A DNA stretch of 64,000 bases from Inonotus obliquus (GCA_032164295.1 JAJHTX010000010.1:1674001-1738000), one strand, 5' to 3'. Counted from the stretch's first letter, positions 1-12,046 are shown. A program made the numbers and translations. The notes: generated by a model not told the origin, from the sequence alone.

Positions 1-529
1 GTCCACCTGTCCTGTTATCTGTCACTCTTCTCTCACCTACTATTACTCTTAGCACAAAGGAATACTTGGAGCTACTGTATATGAAGTACCAGAGTCTCTC
101 AAGATTTTGGATCAGAAGAAAGGCAAATAACAGACTTCCCTTGCCACACCAGACAATGTTGCTGCATCATCTGCTGTGCCTATTACACAACCTACAACAT
201 CTATGTATCCCACAACTGAAGAGCTTCCACGCAATACTCTGCCTCCTGGTCTATGCACAGCGAGGAATTTCCCATTGGTGTCAAACTGACTGCGATCCTT
301 TTCTGAAAATTTAGAAAGAGGTCGTGACAGATTTGACTATGAGTCACTCATTTCTCTTTTCGAAAACAATGGCATAGTCAGGCTTGATGATGTTGGCAAT
401 TTGAAAAGACAAGGCATAGAGGACCTCACATGCAAAGCCAACGTTAAACTCAACATCGGACTAGTAAATTGCATCATTCGTTATGCATCTGAGGACATCG
501 AACAAATCAATAGAATGAGTGGATGGTAA
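1..529 (+). pseudogene. 3' end of transposon accessory gene with SAM-like C-terminus (partial, decayed)
   Basis: The frame ending at TAA 527-529 reads about 75 residues of a small helical C-terminal domain (FDYESLISLFENNGIV ... GLVNCIIRYASEDIEQI), preceded by a Pro/Ser/Thr-rich linker (PITQPTTSMYPTTEELP). Two in-frame stops lie in the linker part (near 140 and 290), so the copy is dead or contains unseen introns. The layout (P/S/T-rich linker, then a small domain at the extreme C-terminus, then a convergent IS630-type transposase) is the same as in the intact gene at 13329-14703, so I infer that it is a distant homologue of that protein. The 5' part lies outside the window. The SAM-like label is by pattern only; function is unknown. 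Confidence 0.45.
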
Positions 530-761
530 ATATGGAGTTAATATGTAGTCATTGACTTCTGTACATAGAACAACGGATTCAACTCCGTCCCTACTTGGCT
601 TTATCTGTACGTATGTGAGCCAGATACATAATGCCGAGAGAAATGACTATGCACCATCTAAGATATCTGCAATGGGTGTAGAAGGCATGACAGTCTTGAG
701 CACTAATTGACATGACTTCTCCATACAGCTGTAAGATGACTGCATCAATCTCTTCATGTAT

Positions 762-1878
762 CTAATGCACATTTTGAAGACGAGCTTTCAACAGGAAAAA
801 GGAAAGCTCAATTGGGTTGAAGTCTGGTGAGTACTTTGGAAGAAATTCAACCTTCATTCCTCTAAACCTCGATGGATTAAAAGAAGTTGGTGGAAGTGTG
901 ATAAACACACCTGGATTTGATAAGTTCCTGAACCATTGGCACCTTGTGGATTGTGCAGTTGTCCATGACAATCACAGAATTCAGTGCTGGCCACGGATTC
1001 ATATGCTCCAACAGGGCGGCGATGAAATCATAGAACAATGCTGAATTGAAGGACCCTTCCACAATTGCGCAATAGATCATACCATCCATTGTAATTGCAG
1101 GAAGAATAGAATATCTGAGAGGATTGAGATGTATCCCACCCAGAGAGTGGGTGCAGGATGTATCGTTTACCCTTCAGAAACACCTGTTTGCAAATTGCTT
1201 GGTGGCCCTCTAAAGCCCATGCTTTACCCCGCAGGTAGGTACGCCTGTCGCATGCACTCTTATCCATGAATACCAGCTGATCTGCTGAGTACTGGGAGGC
1301 CATCCTAAGCTGATACTGCAACTATTTGGTTTCACTGTGTTCCAGCGCTTCCTTGCTGATCTGTTATCTATAAGATGTGAATCATAAATCCACGATAGAC
1401 AACCTGAAATCCACATCTCTTTCAGAGTAAATCCTGCTTGCTTCAATGTTCGTTCTATTGTTTGTGTTGAAGCCTCCTTGCCTTGAATGCGCAGGAGCAT
1501 ATCTTTCAGTTCAGTATGATAAGAATTGTGTTGCCGTTCTATTGAGTCCAAAATAAACTGTGGTGCATCACTCAGCCAGCAAAGATGAAAATGGATCTGG
1601 AGCAGAGGGAAACTCACATTTGTGTCTACATAGGACAACATCCTTGGCTGACCATGCTGCTGGGCAGGTTGTCTGACTTTCCCTGTCTCTTCATGCTGCT
1701 GTATCACATTGTTGATCATAGATTTTGAAACACCTGTGAACCAAGATATATCTCGAACCAAAAAGCTTCTCCTTAAGTGCATACATATGAGCATGGCCTG
1801 TGCATCTGGTGATAGTGGCTTTTTGCGCATCATAGGGATGTGACAGAGCGTGGTTGAGAGAGGAGGTTGGCTGCGCAC
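762..1878 (-). pseudogene. Decayed Tc1/mariner-IS630-type DDE transposase
   Basis: Read right to left, the pieces in order are: an N-terminal helix-turn-helix region (near 1690-1830; FTGVSKSMINNVIQQHEETG), a first catalytic Asp region (VFMDKSACDRRTY, near 1250), a middle block (DGMIYCAIVEGSFNSALFYDF), the second Asp (VIVMDNCTIHK, near 970) and the Glu block (FLPKYSPDFNPIELSF, near 790-850). These are the three blocks of the DDE_3 superfamily. They lie in three frames. One break, near 1100-1150, is a roughly 48-nt extra segment inside the motif that normally reads KRYSILPAI; another, near 880-920, looks like an intron. The protein is only distantly similar to the intact transposase at 14840-16014. 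It lies tail-to-tail with the gene fragment at 1-529, so the two probably form one old element whose left end is outside the window. Confidence 0.75.
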
Positions 1879-1899
1879 ATGCGATTACAAAAGCCAAGG

Positions 1900-2972
1900 C
1901 GGTGAGGTGCTTGTGCTGGCCAGTAATAGACTCATGTACTGTATCTATTCACCTTGACAGTTACAATCAATGTGTACCCCATCTTACAGCCCTCATCAAT
2001 GGATGGCCCTGGAATAAATAACTAGAATTTAACTAACGAAATGTGTGAGTTATTGTAGATGCACTGCCAAGGGGGTGAGAGTTTAGAAAGTGAGCATGCT
2101 GGGATGTTGCTCTACTCTATCACAAAGGGCACCTCCTTTTGCCGCAAAAACTCGATCATGGGTACCTCTTATACTGGTGCAGGCTACGCCACCTGAATTA
2201 GATTTTTACATGAAGTGTTGTAAAAGTTATGATTTTTGCACTCCCTGAGGGAGGAGGTGAGGCACTGACTTGGCAATGTTATCTGACCTCTTCTGTTGTG
2301 TAAGCACCACATTTCCCATACATTCTTACATCGTTAGAAGTGCAATTTCAAGTACTTTTTTTACGTGGTTAAATTGTGTCTCAATGTGCAGTATGGATTG
2401 AGAAATTGGGCCGTTTGTTGTGTTTTTGGCATTTTGGGCATTTTTGAGGATGACGTATGTCAAAATTCATGTGTCCAAATTCTTACAGTCAAAGATGCAT
2501 CCTTTAAACAGGACTGTTCCTTTGAACACCATGCATTTTCTCACTCAATTCTTCGTTCCTCACCTCAAAAAAATTACTGTAGCTGGGGATTACTCGCATA
2601 AATATCCACACAAAAGTTCTTGAAATTTGATCAAGTGGTTGAGGCTTGAAAAATGTATCACTATCGAATTTTAATAAAATATTTGGAGTGATATCTGTAC
2701 CAGCTCTTCCTGCAGCACTCCTGGACATCCAATGATATTGATAGCTACATACAATCAAGATAGACCATCTAAACTTTGGATATCTCAAGTTTTGTAAAGA
2801 TTCAAGCATTCTATGAATTAATATTAAAGAAACATTCTAGAAGACTCAAAAAGCATGACAAATGGGATGATCAGCATGCTGATGTAATCAAATAGCCGTT
2901 GACTCGCCAAGTTGCACTATATTTCACTTATTATCTGGTATTTTTTCTCTCTTACCCTCTGTTGTCCTGTAC
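1900..2972. other. Non-coding stretch beside transposon remnants
   Basis: AT-rich sequence with only short ORFs on either strand and no recognisable protein. It should contain the right end of the decayed IS630-type element and the left end of the pogo-like element, but I found no clean terminal inverted repeat pair. Confidence 0.4.
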
Positions 2973-5813
2973 ATGTCTATCCTTCTCTACCTAGTAGCTA
3001 TGGTTAGATTTGCTGACTCCAAGACAAAGCAGAAGAGAAAGGAACACAAAAAACTTGAAGAAAACATTGAAAAAGCAGTCGAGGCATATAAAGCAGAGCT
3101 TGCACGACCTAGTAGTGGACTTGGGTTATGCAAAGTTGCTAGCATGTTTGAGGGGGTGACAGTTGGAACGTTGAGGAACAGGGCACAAGGAAGACGGTCT
3201 ATTCAAGAGTTTAATACTACAAAGTATAAACTTCCAGAAGAGGATGAGAAACAATTAACAGCACTTCTCCAGCTCTCCTCTGATCACAGTCTACCATTTA
3301 CACAAGACAACATTCGAAAAGCGGCAAATACACTGCTACAGCACCGTTACGGATCAGGTTTTGAGCCGGTTGGAATAAAATGGGTTCAGCGGTATTTGGA
3401 GCGACATCACACTGAAGTGAAAACGTACTGGAGCAAGCATCTAGATGCTCAGTGAGCCAACTCCCTAAACCCAACAGCAGTCAGACGGTGGCTTGAAATT
3501 GTCAAGGAGGAGATTGTAAAGAATCAGGTCCCACCTGAGTTTATCTATGGCATGGACAAAAGTGGATTTCAGCTTGCAAACAATGCAAAAGTTTGTGTTG
3601 TTGGACGTGCAAATAAAAAGATGTAATCTCATCGAGGTGGAGCAAATTGTGAGAACATAACTGCACTGGTGACCATTTGCGCAAATGGAACCTATCTGAA
3701 GCCACTTGTAATCTTCAAGGGTCAGCATATCATGTCAAGATGGACAGAAAATAATGTAGCAGACGTTAGGTATGTTTTAATCATGCTACACCATTTCAAA
3801 GCTGAAAATATAATTATCAGATTTATTAGATCACCAAATGGATGGACGGACCACCAAATTACTATAAACTGGTTTACAGATGACTTCGACGTACAGACAA
3901 GAGAAAAGGCGAATGGACGTACCCGTGTTCTTCTAGTTGATAACCACAGCTCACATTACTCTCTCGAACTCCTTAACTTGGCCGTACAGCACAACATTGT
4001 TATTCTTGGGTATCCACCCCACTGTACACATGTGCTACAGGGCCTTAACGTCATTTGCTTTGCGAAATTGAAAAATACCTGGAAAACACTTCTCAGCGAG
4101 TTTGAAACACATCTATGTCGCAATGCCGCTAAACAAGATTTTCTAAACCTTTTTGGATGGGCATTTCTACTTTCCTTCGATCCAGAGACAATATGTTCAG
4201 CCTTTCGAGTTACCGGAGTGCACCCATTCAATCATGACACAATTACCACAGATCAAATAAAGCCAAGCGAGACATCATCTCGCTTGGCTTCATTTCCGCT
4301 GCCATTAGGCACTCCAGTTCGACGCATTATGGCTGTATATCATCATCAGCCTCCCACAAGCTTCGACATAGATAAAACAACACACCTACCAACTTCCAAT
4401 GCTCCGCAATCCAGTTTTCGTAGCAATGGTACTATCTGCACAGCACAAACTCTAATGCTCGACCCAACTATCGACCCATCACTCTTCACTCCAATGAAAC
4501 GAATCCGATCGATGTATTTGTCTCTCTCATTGTCAAAGTCAGCTAGTTTTCTTGTCTCAAAAGAAAAAACTACATCGATGCAAGCACTACCCTCTCCAGT
4601 GTTAGAGAAGCCACCAACTTATCTTGAGGATCCAGACTGGGAGGCTATGCAGCAGAGTTTGGAGCAACTTCAACTGATGGATAAAAATTCGGACGACATC
4701 AGTATACTCTCCCAAAATATTGAAAGAGTGCAGGTTCATGCAAAGATCAACCAGAGTATCACAGAGGGTGCACTGTTAGGATGGACGAGGTGGCGGTGCA
4801 CATTCGAGGCCTGTTCTCACGAAGATTGTCTGGTCAAACCAAGACAACCTCTACACTGTCTTGAGGGCGAGTACACAGTCATCGGCAACATACGTCTAAG
4901 GTGATAAGCCTTGAGTAATGCACGCGTCTAGGAACAGTATACGACTAAGACGTCGTGGTGGTAAGTAGATTGAATAAACTAAGTAAGTACAAGAGAGGAA
5001 TACCTAAGACGTCATGGTGGTAAGTAGAAGAGTTGAGTGGGGAAGACAAGACAAGATCTATCTACTTATATACACCTGGATTGTGGGAAGGTATTACTCT
5101 AAGAAGGTGCTACGCAGCAGCATAACAATATAACCAAACAAACAACAGGGCCCGTGGGTCAGCAAGAATGAGTAAGGGTGAGTAAGCATCATTGGGGTTG
5201 GGGCGGAATTAGTAATGCAGTATTAGTAATATATCGGGATGGGGCAGAGGGAATCATAAGGTATTAGTAATGAAAGGAAATTAGTAATATAAGAGAATAT
5301 AAAATAAGAAAAGACAAAAAAGGAAAAGTGTTCTTACACACACAAGCACAGCTAGTGCTTGCTAGCCTCTATAACTCGAAGCTGCAGGTCATGCTCAATG
5401 AAAAGGAAAAGGCAAAATTAGGAGAGAATGTATGGCTTCTTGATGATGGCATGCCAAGAGTCTGGACATCAGATGCGAGTAGGGAGCAGCTACAGCAGTG
5501 TGCTGATGTGAAGGAGAGAGAGGAAAGAGAGGTATTGGTGCAGCAGAATGAAGCAAAAAAGAAGAAAGAAGTTAATGACGCAATTGAAAAGGAATGGAAG
5601 GGTGTCAGAGCTCACCATCAGAAGGCCGTAGCAGAATGGGAGGACAAATGCAACCAGTGGAAGGATGAGGGCCTTCCGAAGAAGTATTGGAGTCCCAGGC
5701 CCATGAAACCAACAAGAAAGCAGGTCTGAGAGCAACTGACCAGCCAGGAACTGGATAACGAAGGTGTGGAGGAAGTTATGGTAGCAGAGTCAGATGATGA
5801 GGAAACTGATTAG
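2973..5813 (+). pseudogene. Dead pogo/Tigger-type DDE_1 transposase, interrupted
   Basis: The frame starts at ATG 2973 with a basic N-terminal HTH (psq-like: KVASMFEGVTVGTLRNRAQG) and a CENP-B-like HTH (LPFTQDNIRKAANTLL). The DDE_1 catalytic core follows: FIYGMDKSGFQ (first Asp), VLLVDNHSSHYS (second Asp) and YPPHCTHVLQGLNVICF, where the usual third Asp (GLDV) is Asn. A 60-nt intron fits at 3770-3829. In-frame stops are at 3453-3455 (TGA), 3624-3626 (TAA) and 5727-5729 (TGA). The coiled, charged C-terminus typical of fungal family members (from QAQLVLASLYNSKL at about 5344, with repeated KERE/KKKKE stretches) resumes only after a 567-bp insertion at 4774-5340, and the frame ends at TAG 5811-5813. 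Each stop is one C-to-T change from an Arg or Gln codon. The element cannot make active transposase. Confidence 0.85.
4774..5340. mobile_element. Insertion in the transposase, candidate solo LTR
   Basis: This segment splits the transposase frame between ...SITEGA and QAQLVL..., so it is an insertion. It begins TGTTAGGATGG and ends near TTCTTACACA, roughly the inverted TG...CA ends of an LTR. It has a TATA-like run (TTATATACACC, about 5065), no ORF, a 25-bp direct repeat about 60 bp apart (4944-4968 and 5004-5028, differing at one base) and four copies of TTAGTAAT between 5200 and 5290. I do not see a clean 5-bp target duplication (left TGCAC, right CACAC), so the solo-LTR reading is an inference. 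Confidence 0.45.
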
Positions 5814-8800
5814 CTCCTGGGTGACAGAAACAAGTTCCCACCTGACATCCTGCAGCAGGGAAGGGGTCGAAGTCCAATCTTGAAAGAGCATTTCTGGAGG
5901 TGTAGTGAATTCTCTAATTGTCGTTGATACTATGCCAATATTTACCGTGCATGAGAACAATAATATACTCCTGCTTGATACCACCAGACCTACTTAAGGA
6001 ATAATGTCCGAAAACTTGCCCTCCTTCACGCAGATATTCCTGCATCACATTGTATGACGACGCTGAATGTGCGAGATCGCGGCCGGTATCAGAAATACCG
6101 GACGAGGGGGGTACGATTTAGGTGCGTTGGGAGGGCCGGTATGTGGCAGTACTAGGTCGTACTGTCACAGACAAGTCGTCAAGAGAGATAGTAGGGCCTG
6201 GCTGGATTGATGAGTACAGGGGGCTCTAGATGACCGCTCGAGAGACGAGGTATCTGGAGACGATCGATACCGAGTCGTTTGCTGTCCGGTATCGCGGTAG
6301 AGAGAACGTAGCAGTAGAAAGACAAGCAGAGGGGGTGTTTCTGATAGGACTAGTTGTGAGACGAGAGGCGAGGACGACGAAGACGATATCGACGACTACC
6401 GGTATCGATACCGGCGACTACGAGATGAGACGAACGAACGGGGACTTGAACGAGATGAGCAAAACCTGGACCTTCACTCTGGAAGTTCCTCTCAGATTAG
6501 CTGGTCTGCTATAGTAGAACATGCAGGCTATAAATACCATAATACCATAGCCATTCAAGATACCAAATGGGGAGTTTTTACAAGTCGAATCGTACCGCAA
6601 TCCAGTACAAGAAAGGGAACATAAAGTCGAATTGAATGTAAAAATATAATCAGGGGAAACATAAGATGATGAATGAATAAGAAGTTTTATCAGGGGGTAG
6701 CTAAGAATAGGGTGGGACGAGACAAGAACCCAATGAAAACTCACAATGAGTGATACCGAGGTAGGACGGCGGTACCGACGTCGACCAGCGCTAAAATAAG
6801 GACGTGTCTCAAGCTACCGCATGGGCGCTCCTGGCGATGTCCCTGTCGTCTCCTTCGCAGGAGAAGCATGTCATCCTGATTTACCTTTGTTCTGGTATCA
6901 TGATCCGTGCGGCGTCAGTCTGGGCGTCTACCAATCGATTGGACGGCGTGCTCCGATGTTGACGTGTCGGTACAACCCAACCTTGGCAATGGAGTACTCT
7001 ATTGCTCGGTACCAATCAGTACCCTGGGATCGTCCCTGGGCATCAACGAGATCACTCGAGCCCCTCGATATCGATCGGTACACGTTGCCTGACTCGACTG
7101 GGCATTGCTTGGCTTCCCCTCCGAGTCGGATCGATGGCCTCCTCCGAGATCGAGCGGACCTGATTCATTTCCCAACCTTCCTCTTGATGTAGGTCTCCGA
7201 GGGTGTGGTCTCGACCTAGCACATGTTACGAACTTCGGTACCGGAGTGGACCATCAGTATCAACACTGGTATCGTCGGTATCGATGCATGGCAGTCCAGA
7301 AGGACATACCGTCGGACTTGGAGCTTCGACAATGATCCAACTCTTTGCAGCAACGTATGGCAGACCGATCGTAGCTTTGTGAGCCTTTCTCTCTGGTATG
7401 GGCCGTCAAGGGCGTAGTATCGACTAGACGTGGACTATTAAGCATCGGCATCAGGATGGGTGGACGGTACAGTATCGGTATCATCGGTATTGAAGTCTGG
7501 TGGTTCGGTACTGTGATGGAAGACGGGCGTAGGGATTGGTGATTCGGTATTGGCGCAGAAGTCTGGCTAAACGTATGCAGGACCAGTTCTCAATCGTTCT
7601 TAGCCTTGTCGAATCGCAGAAGCCTTGTACTTTGGTGGAACCGCAGGCGTAGATAGGACGGCAGAAGTACCGTGGTCCGAAGAGAAGTAAGAAGTGGTAG
7701 AATCGCAGAAGTATTGTTAATTGGAAGAAGCGGTAGAATCGCAGAATTAAGCCCATATCGATTGTAGCCTCCGGTATTACTCTTTAACGCATACATCGGA
7801 TAGCAGCTATTCGAATTCACACGGGAGGCAGATGCGACGTCTGCTGTAAAGAAAATAGCATCCATGGTGACATCATGATCAACAGGAGATTAGAGAGAGA
7901 AGGGTCAGAATTGGAATATCATGAGAGGATGCAGCAATGCTAAATTGAGAAAGTACGTACAGCAATCCTTGATGTATGGTGGTACGAACAGATCCTGATC
8001 ACAAAGAATATTCAGCGTCGACTTGACACAAATAAGTAAATAGGTCTTCGGTATACCTGGTTCCAAATGAAACCCTGGCTCTTCTGTATCATCAGAATGG
8101 GGCGAAGTGTAATGACCAGTTGTTGCTTCTTCTTATGTTCATGACACTTGGGACTCTCTTCAACCTCAGTCTCAACAGCCCGCTGCTTGCCCTTGATATC
8201 CTTCTTGACACCCACGGATTTACAGATTTATGGAAGTAAGGACATCATCGTAGGGTATCTGCTCATACCACTGCCAAGTCGGTGGGGAGGGTGCTCGGCC
8301 GAGACGGCAGTGATGCATCAAAGGAGCGTTACTCATTGTATGATAATTCAGTAACTTAAAGTTGTGTAAGGTATATGACAATGGTGAGGTGTGCTATAAG
8401 TCGTGTGAGCTGAGATGATCGTGCAGGGCATCAACGACATATTGTACCTCTGGGCACCATCCTTGCAGAGTAGGAGTCTTGTCTCTCTGGCATTTTGGGC
8501 AAGTTGGACATGCTCTTGTACACAGCTCGTCTTGCACAGGCTGATAAGGGCTAGAGAATTGCTGAGCAGGGTGAGGAGGGCTGTGGAGTAGACGATGGAC
8601 ATAGGAAGAGAGGAGATAGGGGTGATGGATGACGATGGGCAACTTATGGCCTGTGTGCCACGTGCCGCGTGATGCTGTGTCACAAGGTGTTTAAAGGAGT
8701 GATTTTTGTGACATTTCCCTCACTTTTTTCACATCCTTATATTAATTTTTCCTGCGCATTTTACAGCCCAAACAAAATTGAGCATATAGCTGCTGTAATA

Positions 8801-8910
8801 GGCTTTCTGTACGCGTATTTATAACTGTGAAAAGTTGTGTGTGGTGTTCTTGAGAGAGGATTTTAATTGGGTGTTCAAAGGATGTGTCTTTGACTATGGA
8901 ATTCCCTGTA
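5814..8910. other. ORF-poor tract rich in GGTATCG/GGTACC motifs
   Basis: No supported gene. From about 6070 to 7790 the sequence is saturated with GGTAC, GGTATC and their complements, often as small palindromes such as ACCGGTATCGATACCGG near 6400-6416. From 7500 to 7760 there are three copies of (T)AGAATCGCAGAA or TCGAATCGCAGAA. Short ORFs here (for example 6821-7192) show no recognisable motif. A minus-strand stretch near 8400-8640 contains a Cys-rich phrase (CPTCPKCQRDKTPT), probably chance or a relic. I read the whole tract as degenerate repeat-derived DNA. Confidence 0.4.
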
Positions 8911-9955
8911 ATTCGGACACGTGATTTTTTCCATTTTCGGCCTCTCCAGTACCTCAGAACACAAAATAAATCGTACCTCACTCAATTCTTGATCGTTGTG
9001 CGTCATCTAAGCTGCTAAATTCATGCCTCAATCGTGCCGTCCAAACTGTAACAAACCCGAGCAAAATTGATCAAGAATGGACCCCGAAATGGCACAAAAT
9101 GTCGTTTTTTCATGTATTCCTCATGTACATTTTTTCCTGCACTCAATTCTGGGTCTGCAGCACCCACAAGTGTCTCAGAATGCTCAGATGGAATAACTGT
9201 GAATTTAGGGGCTGCATTTGAGATGTATATTGAGCTGTAAGTGCCAGTCTGAGGCATGCCTGAAAAGCAGAAATGCCCCCTCATCCCCCAAGCTCCCTAT
9301 GCCCTGGAAAAAGTATCTGAAGCCAAATTCATGTATGGAAACTTGTTTAGAGTATATTCAAATGTATCTAAGCCTTTCTCAGAGCAAATGGATATGTTGG
9401 GAAGCTGGGGAAAGGCAGGGAAACATGGTGCATATGCCCTGTCTCCCCCACCTCAAACAATGCACCAATCCTCATAGAAGACATGAGAAGTGCTCAAATC
9501 ACTTTCAATAGGCCTGGAATGAATTTACATGTATGAAATTGGCCTCAGATATTTCTTCTTGGGGCATGGGGAGCTTGGGGGATGAGGGGGCATTTCTGCT
9601 TTTCAGGCATGCCTCAGACTGGCACTTACAGCTCAATATACATCTCAAATGCAGCCCCTAAATTCACAGTTATTCCATCTGAGCATTCTGAGACACTTGT
9701 GGGTGCTGCAGACCCAGAATTGAGTGCAGGAAAAAATGTACATGAGGAATACATGAAAAAACGACATTTTGTGCCATTTCGGGGTCCATTCTTGATCAAT
9801 TTTGCTCGGGTTTGTTACAGTTTGGACGGCACGATTGAGGCATGAATTTAGCAACTTAGATGACGCAAAACGATCAAGAATTGAGTGAGGTACGATTTAT
9901 TTTGTGTTCTGAGGTACTGGAGGGGCCGAAAATGGAAAAAATCACGTGTCCGAAT
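8911..9955. mobile_element. Fold-back (long-TIR) element with TA target duplication
   Basis: The two ends are inverted copies for at least 387 bp: left arm 8911-9297, right arm 9569-9955, starting ATTCGGACACGTGA. Only a handful of differences are visible, and both arms encode the same 87-residue reading frame (9021-9284 minus, 9582-9845 plus). Similarity continues more weakly to about 9340 and 9525; the spacer is about 200-270 bp. The element is flanked by TA at 8909-8910 and 9956-9957, the duplication expected for Tc1/mariner-type insertion. It encodes no transposase, so it would be a non-autonomous element. A transcript across it would fold into a near-perfect stem of about 390 bp. Confidence 0.85.
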
Positions 9956-9969
9956 TATTCTGCATTTCC

Positions 9970-10857
9970 CATGGCGGGCAAATCAGGATGGAGGTAAGGT
10001 CAGAATTTTAAATGTTTTTTTTGCCATCATTTTAAATGCCGGTAAGCATATCAGCACGTGATGGATATTTATAGTGTCGGTAGGTTTGATATGCTTACGG
10101 ATATTTAAAATGACAGCACGAAAGCCATTTTAAATTTCTTTCAGGCAGATATGCTAGTACAGAATATCTACCCGACTGATATTTAAAATATTAATCTGAT
10201 CGATACCCTTATCGATATTTAAAATATCGACATGTGGTTTATATTTATAATATCTTATGGGTCAATATGCTTACCAGCATTTACAGCTAAATGCATATCT
10301 AATGGCACTCCTCTGGATTTTGGAGAGAAAAGTAATACATCATATCATGTGATACTTTGGACTTTGAGAAGAAAACTTTTGAAAACTGCGGCAGTTTGAA
10401 AGCTTGCCATCATAATTATCGGTTCTGATGACTTCATCACCCATATTTAGAAAGTGATCAACATTTTCCACAAGCAACCCTATATACATTCATCTCTGAG
10501 TTTTTGCAATGATAAACATTCTAGAAGTATTGCACAACTAGTATTTGTAGCTACTGGCTTGAATATTCAAGAGCTAGGAGAGAAATAACTCTTATATGTA
10601 CATGCAAGGCAGTTGTTGAATTTATAAGGAGAAAGATCGACATGCCGATCAAAATTGACATATGACAGGAGGCTCATAAACTCCCCCTCTGCTCGCACAG
10701 TTTTTTTCACAAAGTCCAAGACATCACATGATATGATATATTACTTCTCTCCCCATAATCCGAGGGAGTGCCATTAAATATGCAGATCGCTGTAAAATGA
10801 CAGCAAAAAAAACATTTAAAATTCCAACCTTACCTCCATCCTGATTTGCCTGCCATG
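9970..10857. mobile_element. Second fold-back element with AT-rich core
   Basis: The outer ends are inverted copies: left CATGGCGGGCAAATCAGGA (9970 onwards) and right its complement ending at 10857, continuing through GGTAAGGT and GAATTTTAAATG. A second inverted block follows further in (left about 10277-10390, right about 10695-10810; shared ATATCATGTGAT and AATGGCACTCC). The left arm is interrupted by about 240 bp (10030-10270) of irregular repeats of ATTTAAAATAT and GATATGCTTAC. TCC flanks both ends (9967-9969 and 10858-10860), a possible 3-bp duplication. There is no ORF. It sits 14 bp from the first fold-back element. Confidence 0.6.
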
Positions 10858-10860
10858 TCC

Positions 10861-11065
10861 CTGTAATTCTAATTATTTCTTATCGGTTCTATATATTCCG
10901 ATACATTCCCTCCAATTCCCAACTTCGGGTTTTTCCTGATGTGAGAGGCTGAATTAATGGGTAACAATCTTCAAAATGTGAGTAAGTAGCTTGTCGATTG
11001 GAGAAAATGCATTAATCTCACACTTCTGCCTTTCCCTACTAGGTCATGTGTAATCAGATCCCCAT
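10861..11065. other. Short spacer before the receptor pseudogene
   Basis: No gene or repeat recognised in these 205 bases; they are AT-rich and lie between the fold-back elements and the broken first WD40 repeat of the receptor remnant. Confidence 0.3.
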
Positions 11066-12046
11066 ATGTCAGCCTTTGACTTGGAGAGTTCAGTGAAGTC
11101 GATTCAGCCCTTCAGTAACGATTCCGCTAACAAGGTCTCAGAATCTGATGCTTCTATCTTTAAAGCCGTCACGATCCCTTTTCCATCTGGTGAGAATCCG
11201 ATGGAGAAAACTGCATCGGAATGTCCATCGAATACCTTCCAATGCATTGGCAGTGTTTTCATTCCCTTCTGTTCAACAGCCACAAGAGCAGCACAACACT
11301 CGAGATCATACTGTGCAACCTACGAATCATCCTTCGCGAGGGGTATCATGGAGACATAGATATGTGGGGCACATTGGGAAATAGATGGGGCATATATACT
11401 CGCAAGGTTAAGGTCACTGGCATGATCATCCTGTAGGAATGCAAAATCTTCCGTGCTGCAGGGCTAGTCATCAGTTAGATACACAAATTGTGAGGATGAT
11501 GGATAACATACTTCAGTCCACTTGGCAGCATCCGACAACCTACGACTAGCAACCCGGTAGACGGCATTGATGAGTCTTAGCACCTCGACAGGAATAGGAG
11601 ACGTTGAAATGCAAAGTCCGAAACCTTCTTGATCATAACACGAGACTCTGGAACTTCGAGGAAATGCTGCACCCAGTATAGGCATAAGTATTCCAGGTGA
11701 GATGGGATGCGTTCTTTGATACGATCGGCAAGCCCTGACGCATCGTCATTACGGATGTAGGATGACTCCGGATTGCATATATTGAAACACAGGAGGTCTG
11801 CCATGATTAAGAAGCAGCGCTCAGACATATAATATTTCTCTCTAGGAATATCCATAAACCACAGGTCTCCGGTTTGCTCTGGGGACAAAAGGTAGTCTGA
11901 GAAGGATGTATGGAATAGGCTGACCGTACCTCCCTCTGTAAAAGCAATCAAACTACGAAGGTTCGACAAGACGAGTTGTGATGTTTTGTGCGGCTTCCAA
12001 CTGAGAAAGTCATCAATTGCTTTTATTGAGAGCAGAACCTTGCTAG

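Noticed and set aside
8394..8642. Cys-rich minus-strand frame as a zinc-finger gene
   Set aside because: Only one CPTCPKC stretch, no continuing domain, lies in degraded repeat-like DNA and overlaps another frame of the same length.
9021..9845. Two identical 87-residue ORFs (9021-9284 minus and 9582-9845 plus)
   Set aside because: They are the same sequence in the two arms of the fold-back element. No codon or domain signal beyond that, so I do not call them genes.
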